Of a stretch of DNA of 64,000 nucleotides, positions 35,682 through 48,500 are shown piece by piece. The stretch spans positions 8,014,001-8,078,000 of the forward strand of contig LR990060.1 of the NCBI GenBank assembly GCA_905147135.1, given 5' to 3'. The translations under genes were made by a program, and so were the position numbers. Within the stretch, counting starts at the first letter, position 1, and every line of letters begins with the position of its first letter. Under the pieces are notes generated by a model. It ran no database searches, was not told where the DNA came from, and was given only the letters and a program-made list of their open reading frames with translations. The DNA is from Blastobasis lacticolella (Eukaryota; Arthropoda; Insecta; Lepidoptera; Blastobasidae).

Positions 35682-36035
35682 CGTAGAACGTCGGTGGCCG
35701 AGCGGGTAGAATATCCGACTCGTAAACCAGAGGTCCCGGGTTCGAATCGCGCTCCAGCCATGTACCAATGACTGTTTTCTGAGTTATGTACATTAGTTGA
35801 ATACTAACCGATACTCTTACGGTGAGGGAAAACATCGTGACGAAACCTGCACATTCAGGCGACTGGATGTGTAACCATGATCCAATCTGGTCAGGTTCCC
35901 CTGGTAGCAGGGTCATGGAGGTCAGATGGCAGTCGCTCCACTGTAATTACCTGACCTGCCAAATCCTGGATCATGGTAAAGGCGGACCCCGGGCCCTCGT
36001 GCGCGAGAGCACAACCGGGACATTAACGCCAAGAT
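35682..36035 (+). repeat. Full-length SINE1 with 16-bp target-site duplication
   Basis: GATGTTAAGTCAGACG occurs at 35666-35681 and again at 36036-36051, exactly flanking the SINE. The head has the A-box TGGCCGAGCGG and B-box GGGTTCGAATC; the tail ends CGGGACATTAACGCCAAGAT. The best-defined copy in the window. Confidence 0.92.
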
Positions 36036-36394
36036 GATGTTAAGTCAGACGTGTAAAGCAATCGCCTGCGACGCGAGTATATAGGAGGAGGGGTAGAGCA
36101 GGAAAGCGGACCACTGGAGCGGAGGATGATAAAACCACTGGCGAAAACAAATACTGGTACAGCTAAATAAATCAAGTAGGTCATTACAAAACTATTGATC
36201 AAATTACACAACATACATTAATTAAAACTTAAAAACATTTCTATCCAAAAATAAACCAGCATCATTAAGCGACGGAATGTCCAAATAAACACGGTATCAA
36301 CACACAGTACAGAATTCCAATACACCTTAATTGATAACCTTACGGTTTTCAAAGAAAAAGGCAAATGTCAATAAATATGCGCACACGCATAACA

Positions 36395-36428
36395 TTTTAT
36401 ACCGGTGTTCTAGTCGATAACAATCAGT
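36395..36428 (+). promoter_or_regulatory. Core promoter of lysozyme-like gene (TATA box plus initiator)
   Basis: TTTTATA at 36395-36401 lies 25-31 bases before the A of TCAGT (36424-36428), the arthropod initiator. This predicts a start at 36426 and an 18-nt 5' leader before the ATG at 36444. GATA-type motifs flank it (TGATAA at 36332; CGATAA at 36415). Motifs and spacing are directly visible; transcription from here is inferred. Confidence 0.6.
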
Positions 36429-36443
36429 CGTTATCCAGCCGTC

Positions 36444-36573
36444 ATGTGGGACGGACGTGTCGTTTTGTTGCTGCTGCTGTCAAGCACGCTAATATACGCA
36501 AAGGTGTTCACACGATGCCAGTTGACCCGTGAACTGCTGAAAAACAATTTCCCAAGGACATTTATCAGTAACT
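36444..36573 (+). CDS. Lysozyme-like gene exon 1 (signal peptide and helix A)
   Basis: The first ATG after the predicted initiator opens a leucine-rich signal peptide (RVVLLLLLSSTLIYA) cleaved before KVFTRC. The donor is T|GTGAGT in phase 1, splitting the Trp codon of the conserved NWVC motif. It encodes 43 residues plus one base. Confidence 0.92.
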
Positions 36574-39500
36574 GTGAGTTTCATTTTTTTGCGTGGAAAT
36601 GATCGGCGGTTTGAAGTGTTCTTGTTTTGTTTGTGCACATGGTAGGAGGTACAGTGTTTATGTGTGTGATCTATTGTGTTGCCGATTTTATTGTAGTCCA
36701 TTATGTACGTGACGGGGATTTCCATGGATTTTCCTGTGGTCAGTCCTCATGCGTGGCATCGATTTAGTTTACTATTTACTTACGGTGATAATTTTAATAC
36801 AATGTGGTACGGAAGCATTACTGGTAAATGTAGCAAACTTAGAGTATGGTAATTTATTAAACTCGAATTCGTGTGTTCAAACATCAAGCATATCTACTAT
36901 TCAATGAGTACTTATGAATAATTTAGCTTCTGTTTAGGAAGCGTTTATTGCTGTACCTAAGGTAAGTCAATGCGTTATCACGGTTCAAAGTACACTTTAA
37001 AAATAGTATTTACTAAGTACCTATAAGTATTTTAAACACCTGCAGTAATTATGTACCTGAATAAGGCCAGGAATGTTAATCGTATATAAATAGGAATATT
37101 TCCATAATTTCTGAAATTTACATAATAATATTATTGAAATATGATGCAATAGTAGCACGTGTTTGTACATTTAAATACTCTAATAGTACTGATAAATTAG
37201 TAGCTCATTTAAAAAAGGTGTTTATGCCTGTGACCCCACGGTTTTTATTTGAATGGATATTAAGAACTTTATTTTTCCCAATGTGATAGCTTATTGAAGT
37301 AGTTCATGAGAACTATATACTTATATTTGTAATAAGTACCTACGTAATTATAAATTTTGATAAATGTTGGATTAAAAACGAATAGATTGAAAGGTGCCCA
37401 TAGGATATAAGTAGTGTGTCACTGAATGGTTGGAATGTCATCAATCACGATCAACATCTAAGTTAATGGTAATTTTCATGGCAAGTCAGCTCACACAAAT
37501 GCTCACTCTATCTGAACAAACCTTACCTTTTATGGGAAGTAAAACTCTGTTAAGCCTGAGGAGTGAATGGTTCTGCATTTTTGTTTCATGAAATTATGAG
37601 TTGTGCCAAGTTGTTATGAACTACAGTTGCCGCTTTTCATCATGAGCTGTCCGCTCATTTATCGCTATGTGGTATAAAAACATCTGGCAGTGTATGGCTA
37701 CGTTTCGGGCTTTAGTTAAGTAAATAATTTAAGTAACGATGTGGTTTATTAAAGCGAAAGTAATTTCAACAATGACTGCATTCAGTTTCTTATTGTAAAT
37801 AATTTGTCCGGAACAAGATAATTTAATGTTTTTATTAAAGATGTATACTTTGATTTTGATATCCATCGCTAAGTGGCTTTAGTACACCTGTACTACCGAA
37901 ATAAATTAAGAAGAGAAAGAAAAACTTTCCGTGCAAAGAAAAACATATACTACTAAATACTATACTAATAGTTTACCAACAATACAATGAAGGTCATGTA
38001 TGTGATTGACCTAAGGAAAGTTGGATGGACTGTATGAATGATGACATGCGGACAAAAGGAGTGAGTACCGAGATGACGAGATAGGGTTGAATGGAAGATA
38101 ACCTAACCGACAGAAAGTCTAATAACCTCCGACCAAGTTTACATAAACTCAAATATTTCTTAAACTCAAGAACGGACTTTAATGAAACATAGCAAAGAAC
38201 CATCTCGATTAAACTAAATAAATAAATAATAAATAAATTAATCAAAAATTACAAGTTAGTTAAAAATTACAACATACCTACTTATAGTAAATGGGTACAA
38301 ATAAAATAAAGGCTACATATTTGCAACTCTTGCACAAATAATAATAGGTACTTAATTCTAGTTATTGATAGTTTGGACACCTAAACTAAGTAAATGATTT
38401 ACTTGTATCTTAGGCATCCAGGTTAGTAGGTCTTAATATATAGGTTAATTCTTACATGTATTTTGTGTAACAATAAAGTGGTTAAATTGTATGAATAGGG
38501 TACAGTAGGATGAGTTTGAAGTACTAAAACTTACGTACTATGTTTATAGTTAACCAACAAATTCCAGAATTTTCTCTGTCTCCTCGTAGGACTTACCTTT
38601 TAACCAATTAATGATAGTTAATTTGCAATTAAATTTATTCATAAACTGGCTATCAAACAGAGAAAACCGCATTTAAATCAATCCGTCCATCCGTTCGGGA
38701 GCTACCATGTCACATACAGATACACAAAGCCACAGATACAGACTCAAACTTATTAAACCCCTCCTTTTCATCGAGTTTGAAAAGAGACATTTGTGCCGAC
38801 TTCACCTAGTGGAAGATCAGAGCGGCTACTTACTTACGACACTGCGGCAGTGAAGTCGATACAAATCCTTCCTAGTATAAAATTAAGTCGCTTTGAGATT
38901 TGCGGGCAAGCGGACCAAGGTCGGACGTCCAACCACGTCCCTCGTATCCGAAAGCGACTTTACTTTCTAGGAGTTAGTATCAGAAGGTTGCCTCCTAAGT
39001 CGTTTGTAAATCCTCTGAAGGCTGGTGGATGATGAGCTATAGGCAACACACACAAGTTCCAAAAACACCCACCCTGACTGCGGCAGGGGTTGCAACATGC
39101 CTTTGTTAACCATATAACGCTTAAAACATTAAGAATAAGAATAACATAATTTATAGCCACAACACCTCGACACGAGACAAATAAACAAAGTTAAAAATAA
39201 TACAAATCAAAAAGAAAAAAGCGCTAGTAATAGAATAAATATATGCTTTAAAACTGAAAATCTTCCTCTGAACGGTATCTCCATTGCGTGTATCGGAAGA
39301 AGCGTGTTACATAACACAAACATACCTACTTACCACATTATTTTTACTTACAGCAAACGTGTACAAGATTACTTATCAACATGATAATGTTTATTTACAC
39401 ATTCTGCTGAGAATGTTTGAGGAAGATTTTTTATATTGAGATGATAATCATTAAATTGACATATTTTTTACACTTTTATCGTTTAGGTGAAGATTGTCTT

Positions 39501-42500
39501 TCTATTAGTTTAGTTAGCATCGCATTTTCCTTATTGACAGGAGGCAGTCGATTAAAAATAATAATCAGCTTGGCGTTAATGTCTCGGTTGTGCTCTCGAG
39601 CTCGAAGGCCTAGGGCCCGCCTTAAACATGATCTAGGATTTGGCAGATCAGGTAATAACAGTGAAGCGACTGCCATCTGACCGCCATGGCCCTGCTACCA
39701 TTGGAACCTGACCAGATTGGATCATCGTTACACATTCAGTCGCCTCAATGGGCAGGTTTTACCACGACCAGGTTTTTTTTCCTTCACCATAAGGGCATCG
39801 ATTAGAATTCAACTAATGTACATAACTCAGAAGAGAGTCATTGGTACAGGGCCGCAGCGGGTTTCGAACCCGGTACCTCTCGCTTACGAGTTGGATACTT
39901 AACCGCTCGACCACCAACGCTCGGTGGGAGACAGCCGATTAATATAACATAAATAACTATTATCTTTCTCGTAAGATTTCATTTATTCATTACGTGAGAT
40001 ATCATTCTCTTGAATGGGAATTCCAAACCCGGGAGATAACCTGAACCAGTGCCCTCTGAACCAAGGAGCGTGTAGTAATGGCATGGTCTGCATGTATATA
40101 TCTATTAGACTCAGGAAGAATATAAAAATCGTCTTGGCCTTAATATCCCGGTTGTACTCCCGCGCGCAGAGTCCGGGGTCCGCCTTGCCCACCATTCAGG
40201 ATTTTGCAGATAATTACAGTAGAGCGACTGCCGTCTGACCTCTACGACCTTGTTAACAGGAGAACCTGACCAGATTATACAGTTATAGTAAAAAGTAAAA
40301 ATAAGTAGAAGGGTATAATTAAATTATAACCTAGGCAAGGCTGTAAGTCTAGAAAGTGCCGTATCATTAACAGTGACGCTATTTAAATCATCTCTAATAG
40401 ATGTCTAAGGCCAATAATGATAAACCTAGATATTAAAGCGAACTGCAGTATTGACGCAAAGTTGCAGGGCAAACTAAAACCTCAGCTATATTTAAACTGT
40501 CCTAACTAGGTAATTAAGAAAACGTGTTCCATTGTACTGCCAAACAACTAAATGCAGTAAATATGACTGAATTTGCAATCTATATGAGAAACCCAATATT
40601 TGCTGCTGCTGTTGCTTGCTGTTGACGGCGTGTATGAAAAAAGTTCGGCTTTTTACGTTCATTGCGTGTCACGATAAATTATTGCTGAGGGGGTTGTCGG
40701 AAAAAACACGACCACCGGTTGACTTGTCGTTGTAATGTTTTCATTTCAATGTTGATTTGTGGGATAGAGCAGAGGGTTGGAGGAGTGAAGAGGAAGACGT
40801 AGAAGAGTTTAACTCTTAAATTATTAATTAATTATACTATGTCCCAGGCAAGTCTTATCTAATCTTCCAAACATGACAACGGTGGCCCACAGGTAAAAGA
40901 CAGTTTTGTTTCCCGTAGTCCCATTCTGGAGCTTTTGTCTACGGGGAAAAACTGCTTGAAGACCCACTAACTGGGTGCACGGTTAAAAGGGGTAAGTGAG
41001 ACCACGGTTAAAAGAGGAATAGAATGCGGAATAGTGTGATAATAATGAGGAATGAACCCTTTACACTTGTGTTGTGGGTGTTGTATAAGGCGACTAACGT
41101 TTTTGAGGTAAAAGATCTAGAGTCTTCGTAGGCTGAAAAATGGGCAACAGCTTTTTTCCTTTTTTTTATACTTGCGTTACTGCGACCGCCAACCCGCCTG
41201 CCAAGCGCGGAGATGACGGTAATAACCTCCCCTCTCCTGGGAGAGGGCTTAAGTAATGCAGTGGACTGCTATAGGTTGTGATGATGAATGAGAAATCGTG
41301 GTATCACTCAACGTGATAGAATGTGACAAGAGTTAGTTGTAAGCTGAAGGGTGATGTGGTGTGTTTGGGACATGTGGAAGGGATGGATGAAAGGCAGCTT
41401 ATGAAAGGTAACTGTCGTGCGAAAGTCAATGGAAGGGTCGATAAAGGGCGCTCGAAAAAGACATACCTACACTGATAAAATACATTACCTTCTCCAAAAA
41501 GGACACATCAGGAGTAGGTAGTCTCAACCGGCGCAAATGTATGTATGAATGTGGAAGAGGCAAAAGGAGTGTAGGGATAGCTCATGGCACTCGATAGTTT
41601 CTGCCTCCTCTACCCCTATCGACATCTGATACCTCTATCTGTGTACAACTCACTCCCGTAAGTGTGTACGTATGTATGTCATTCAGTATAAATGATAATG
41701 ATATTTACCGGCTAAGTAGTTGAATGTGCGGTAGACAATGAGATGCACATACACACATAAATCACAATCATAATCTTTAGTACATAAATCTCTTTGGCGG
41801 CAGATTATATTATCATTTGATGAGAGAAATAATGCCTCGTATGGTGGTAGAGCTCGTCTAATCTAAAATGACGCGCCCCACTATCGCATTAACGCACACA
41901 AGCAAGTTTAAAATATGGACGCAATACATATACAAATGCCGTTGTAATTGGTCATTCAGTTGGCGGTGAAATTCAAACGTAGGAGCACGCGTCGTTCATT
42001 GGCTCCCACACAGATGAAGTGTCATTATCAATATTTGCACTCACACATCGAAATCAACTAACTAAGTAGTGGGGCGCGTCATTTTAAACTAGACGAGCTC
42101 TACTCGTATATAGAAAACAAGTGGGCTCCTTCTGAGCCCGTAAATCAAAACTACGGATCCATCTAAAATCGAAAAGAAATGTCAAAATATGCAAGTTACG
42201 AGTACCGAGCATATTTCGGCCGCCTGCCTTAGATAGCAGCTCCCCTATTACTATCTATCTAAACATACGAGTATACCTATGTACGCTTAGATATTTCAAA
42301 CTACGCAGCGGATTTTAATGCCGTTATCAACAATTGGTTTGGTGGTTATTTACTATAATTGTGCACGTCTTAAACTGCTTTCAGTCATCACGTTCTCTTT
42401 GCTGTAGGCCTGCTGACAGAAATTTCTTTTTAAAAAGAAGTAGTGCCTTTTGTGTTATATATATATTTGCCATGTCTTTGTTACCATTTTTGTGTGTAAT

Positions 42501-45500
42501 AAACGATTAAATAAATAAATAAATAGATAGAGTTTATAAGTAAGAAAAAAGGGTAGATAGGGGTTAAGTGGGTGTACGTAGGGGTAAGACACTCCACTAG
42601 TCTTAAATAAATAGTTGAAAATCTGTTTATTCTCGGCTCACGCTTGGCCTGGCAACGGCAATAATAATTATTATGGATGAGCAACTTTTATCATTTAACT
42701 TATTATTTTATTATCAATTTCTCAGTACTTAACCGGATAAGGCACTTCTTGGTAATCTTATGAGCCACAACAAACTAGAAGTAACGGAATAAATATAAAA
42801 AGAAACAAGTTTTAATAGTCGGTGTCTGGTGTCCGGCAAAGTAGAAACCCCTTACACGCGTGGCTGTCGGACGAGGCGACTAATGTCATCGCGGCAAAAG
42901 ATGTAGAGTCTCCGTAGACTGGAAATGGGCAGCAGCGTTTTCCATTGTTATATTTATAAATCTCCAACCCGCCTGCCAAGCGTGGAGATCTTGGCAATAA
43001 CCTCCTCTTTCGTGGGAGAGGCTCTAAGTCCTGCAGTGGACTGTTGGGTTGCGATGATGAAATGACAGTCAGAAAACTGAAATAGCAATGGGCCGGCCAC
43101 ATAGCTTACACAATGATTGCCAAAGATCTTTACTTTTAAACTAATGGCTAATAACATTGACATTCCAGGGGTATGCCTAGCAGAGCAAGTCAGCGAGAGG
43201 AACACAGCCGCCTTAGTGACCAAGTCATCTAGGAGAAAATACTATGGAATATTTCAGGTGAATGTTTTTTTGATAACATTGCCAGGTTAAAGAAGCTAGC
43301 CCAGTACGGAAATCGTCTCAGTTGCAGTAACATTACAATTGCATCGCATGTCAAACGTGTGATTGTTATTCAAATGACAGATGTTGAGTTGCAACTTTCA
43401 TGAGTTCAAACTTTTCCACAATTCGTTTTCTGGTACTTTAGTTGCATTATGGTTTTATATGGCTGTTGGTACTCCAATAAATAAATAAATAAATAAATTA
43501 CCAAGTTGCATTAGTTGTCAAACTGCCTTCAATTCTGTCAACGAAAACGTGTCAAAGGTGGAACAATGATTTAACTGCAATTTAACTGGGATGATGCTGG
43601 GACTGACTCGATACCTCGACGTAGTTATAGTAACATCACAGTTACATTGCAACATAATAACAACTGCATTGCACACCAGAATCGGTACCCAGGTCCGTTT
43701 CGCATCTTTTTTTAATTCTACACAGTGCTAAACAAGCAGACAACCCACCTGATGGTTAGGAACTCATAACTTCGGCGATTTATACATTTAGGTCGCAGGC
43801 AACAAAATGTATAACCGCAGATGCGTTGTCACTGCGAGGACTAAGATGCCTCATGCCTGTAATTGCGCTGGCTACTTTATCCTTCAACAATAATGCACGC
43901 ATTGTTGCTTGGCGGCTGAAATAGATAATGGGTGGTACTCACCCAGGTGGACTCCTCAGGTTTGACAGAGTCTTACCACCTGATTACAATATTGGCACGC
44001 TGACTGGAAGGCACGGGAGTTTGCCGGCGTACTCGCCAGGTGGAAGGTGGCAGTGGCATTCCTGCAGGAGGCCCGAGAGGCAGCAGGTCCCGCTAATCAC
44101 GTATCATCATCATCATCAACCTATATCAGTCCACTGCTGGACATAGGTCAGGCCCAATCATACCTACTTATGAATTCAAAGGGTTTATTTTTACTCGTAC
44201 TCGTACATATTACTGTAGAATAGGGTTACTTTGATTTGGGGGAGACATGTTTCACTTACTTTTCTCTATTATTCAAGTGATATTTTCATGCAAACAAAAC
44301 GTTTCATACATGTGACAACACCGATAAGTGGATGTACCGAAAATTAGCAATATTTCTCTTACAACTTAACAGAGAAAAGCAGTGATCAATATCTCCCAGC
44401 AAATCAATGTAACCCCAGTCCACGGTACATATCTATAAATCAATAAAACCTACAGTTAAGTTAATAATATTATCTAATTTAGTTCTTAAACTAATTTTAA
44501 TGACTACATCGATAAATTGGAAAAAAATAAGCCGCGAATATCTGAATTAAGCGAACTGCCTTCAAATAAATTGCTTTGGCATCTAATTAATATTTTCATT
44601 AATGTATTACTTCCAGATAGGAAGCGAATATTGCAAGGAAGGCCGTAAAGGCGGGAAGTGCGACATCTCGTGCGAAGGTGAGTTGGATTTTAGAGTAGAG
44701 TAGTAGGCGGTAGTCAATTCGGCTATGTCTTTTCTGGTTCGACGATGTTCAACGAAGTTCAACTAGGTGATATCCACTATTTATCGCTGACATCTGTACT
44801 TGTGTTGCTCTCCTATAAATATTTATACTTGCATCATGGGGCTTGTCAAATGGCATGGCAAAAATAAGCTTGATCCCGCCCATTCTAGGCTTGATCGTGA
44901 CCATTTTACCATCATTTTACCCCATACACTATCAAGTTGTCATGCAACTTATGGTCTGAACAATAAGTCTCTTTCACTCGCCATCTCGATACTCACTTCT
45001 TTCGAACGCATGTCACACCTACCAGTCCATCCACCTTTTCTTAGATCGGCTTCTACTGAAGTCTCCATTCACATTCATACTTATCGCCTTCCTCGTAACA
45101 ATATGTCGGCGGTAAAATAATGCACATGGCTAGTTTCGGCTTCATACTCAAACGCGTGCGGCAGCCTATGTGCATTATTTACCATCGACATCAGATACTG
45201 TTTTATAGATTTGTTTTATAAAATTATGATTTGTTTTGTTTTATAGACTGATTTTTTATTTGTTGCTACTCTGCTAAGCCATGTATATGGAATGAATATA
45301 TAAATTCAGATTACGAATATATTGGGTTGAGAATTGAGAGTCCATTTTATGTCGGATTCGCCTTTTTTAAACCCCGACCAAAAAAGAGGGATGTTATAAG
45401 TTCGAGTATCTGTGGCTTTGTGTATCTGTCTGTGGCATCGTAGCTCCGGGTGGATCGATTTGGATGCGGTTTTCTTTATTTGAAAGCCAATTTTATCGAG

Positions 45501-48500
45501 ATAGTTCATGGCTTTGCTTAATTAAAATCCGTTATCTAGTTTAGAAAATAATTGAGCTTAAGTAAACTTAGTCGGAAGCCATCCGACTTATTCTGTCGGT
45601 TAGGTTAGTTTGTAATTAAAGCTATATTTGTAGGTAAATGTCAACATTGATAGCTCCAGCTATCAGTACCTAAACCCATAATTGCTAGCTTAATAAAATT
45701 AATTAGTAATTATGGTTTTACCAGTATCTGGTGTTATCAATGTTGACCTTATTCCATCAATCACGTTCTTATAGTTAAGGTATATTGTCGTATTGTATAT
45801 ATTGTTGCTGAAGTAATAATTATATTTAAAAATATATGAAATTACTTCCTATGCCCTAGAAATACGTGGGAAACATGTGTCTTAACCTACCGGTAAAAGG
45901 ATGGAGACCTGCGGGCTTAGAAAGCGATGGACTGACATCGCCTAATCTGCGAGAGCCAATGGCCCACGACGTGAGGTGGCTGAAGATTAAGCCAAGTGGA
46001 GAAAGAAAAGTAGGAAAGCGGAGCCTGGCTTAAGCCGGGATGATCGCTAAGATGATGATGATTTAGATTTACCATGTAGAACAGGTAAATCAGTGTTAAA
46101 CATTTAAATTGAAATATTGTATAGATTTTTTATTGCTATGATTTTTTAAAAATATTATACGGCAGACGAACAGGCAAGCGGGCCACCTGATGGAAAGTGG
46201 TTAAAATCGGATTTCAATCGGTTTCTATATTAACTTATAGATATACATCGGGTTGAAAAAATATTCTCATAAGAAATACATTTCACTTACATGAGAAACA
46301 ACTCATACTAACTGAACTATGCGTCTAATTCACTCTACCCTCACTTAAAGCACTATTTCATCTCTTTCTAGCGCTGTTGGACGATGACATACGAGACGAC
46401 GGCGTCTGCGCACTGAAGGTGTTTGAACTGGAAGGGTTCAAGTACTGGACCCGATGGGAGGCCAGGTGCAAGGGGCAGACCTTGCCTGATATTGAGAAGT
46501 GAGTTGTCTAAGCAATATGAATCAGTCAGAGAAAAATGTATTTTTTAAAATGTATTACTAGTGGGCCCAGCGCGACTTTGTTCGCGTGGCGTCCTACCTA
46601 TACCCTACACCTACCCTACCTCTACCCAACACCTACACTACTACTACCTTACCCCTACTCTTTATTTTCTAGCATACAAACCTTGTCTAGAAAATTTCAA
46701 ACCCTTCGATAAAACAAATAAGTAAGATAACTGCAGTCGTTTTGAAATTATGCGCAACATTTTGATTGGGTTAAATATTTGCAATTTTCCTAGGAATCTC
46801 TAATTTTTTTACTCACCTATGTTACTAGCGCTGATATTAAAGCTTTATTAAGGTGAAATAATTTTTAAAATCGGTTAAATAATGATTTTATCCATCACAA
46901 ACAAACAAACGAACCGAGAAACAATCAAATATTTCTTCTTTATAATATTGATATAGCGACAAATGAGCAGACAGACCACCTTATTGGAAGCAGCAATTGT
47001 CGCCTTCAACATCTATGATTCATGCACTTACTAAATGCAACAAAATTGCAGAACCGCCGGTGCGTTGTCACTGTAAGGAGTATACGATAAGTATGAACCA
47101 CATAAAGCTAAATAAATTGACTTATTTAAATAATAGTCTTTACGTTCTTTACTGTGGAATACTATGGATAATGCAACAGACTGTCAGCGCGCGAGAGTAC
47201 AACCGGGATATTAAGGCCGAGACGATTTTTTATATTCTTCCCGAGTCTAATAGATATATACATACAGACCATGCCATTACTACACGCTCCTTGGTTCAGA
47301 GGGCACTGGTTCAGGTTATCTCCCGGGTTTGAAATTCCCATACAAGAGACTGATATCTCACGCAATGAATAAATGAAATCTTACGAGAAAGATAATAGTT
47401 ATTTATGTTATATTAATCGGCTGTCTCCCACCGAGCGTTGGTGGTCGAGCGGTCGAGTATCCAATTCGTAAGCGAGAGGTACCGGGTTTGAATCCCGTTG
47501 CGGCCATGTATTCTGAGTATTTTCTGTATTTTCTGAGTTATGTACATTAGTTGAATTGTAACCGATGCTCTAACGGTGCGGGAAAACATCGTGATGAATC
47601 CTGCAAATTCAGGCAACTGAATTTGTAACCATGATCCAATGTGGTCAGGTTCCCTTGGTAGCAGGGTCACGGAGGTTAGATGGTAGTCGCTCTACTGTTA
47701 TTACCTGATCGCCAAATCCTGGATCTAAGTTGATTTTTTGCTGTGTGTAATGCATTATTTACGTCCTTTTATTCTTAAATGACTCTTGGCCTCCGACACT
47801 AAGAAGCTACATTCCACTCTGTATTGTGCCATCTCCTGCCAACAGCCAGCCCGGTGTTCCAACAGGTCTCTATCGACTTCATCCCTCCAGCGATACCTTG
47901 GACAATGTTTAATGCATTAAATACATAGAAACTGGCGGCGGGAAGCGACTTTGTTTAATACTTTGTATAATATGTAGATTAGGAACAGTAAAAATATTGT
48001 TATCCGAAAAACTTAGGCTTCTCATTAATGATTAAATAATAGGTTTATTTCCTATTCACAGAGGCACTTATGAAATATACAAAATAACTTTTACGATATA
48101 ATTTTAAAACAGGTATAACCTGCATGAGAGACTGGTGTCTGCATTAGTATATAAATACCTGTTTTACAGATCACCAGGCCCTCAGCCCATTGGAATGTAA
48201 CCATGCAGAAGAAATGATTCGTCTCTAAAGAATTTATTACTTAATTTTTAGATATCTGCACGCATTAGCGTAGAATTTTTATTCGAAGATTATTCGATAG
48301 GAATTTATTCTGCGTACTATCTCAATTACTTATTATTACTTATTGTATCTAACACGTGCTTGTTCTAGGTAAGGTAACCCGTTCTAACAAAAGCATAAAT
48401 TCGTTACCACCTATAAGCATTATACGAGTATTCATGTGATTGAAGTACGCAATCCTAGTTTTTTTTTATTGCAATGAATATTTTTTTATTTTTGCGTCAC

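Larger units (their letters stand above)
36574..43168. other. 6.6-kb intron 1 of lysozyme-like gene
   Basis: It starts with about 2 kb of AT-rich, non-repetitive-looking sequence containing the Rel-type site. A run of MITE, SINE, LINE and family C insertions follows from about 38800. No extra exon in compatible phase was found. Confidence 0.6.
44678..46371. other. Intron 3 of lysozyme-like gene
   Basis: Holds two hairpins (45103-45192 and 45633-45772), a moth repeat fragment at 45350-45500 (CCCCGACCAAAAAAGAGGGA), a LINE-like tail at 45890-46070 ending in GATGATGATG and a LINE 3' block at 46155-46205. The 106-codon frame at 44800 has no support. Confidence 0.5.

Noticed and set aside
35682..35770. 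tRNA gene-like A and B boxes, here and at about 20935, 26150, 56290, 58890, 58980 and 61820
   Set aside because: Each is followed by a shared SINE body and lacks a proper acceptor stem, so they are SINE heads rather than functional tRNA genes.
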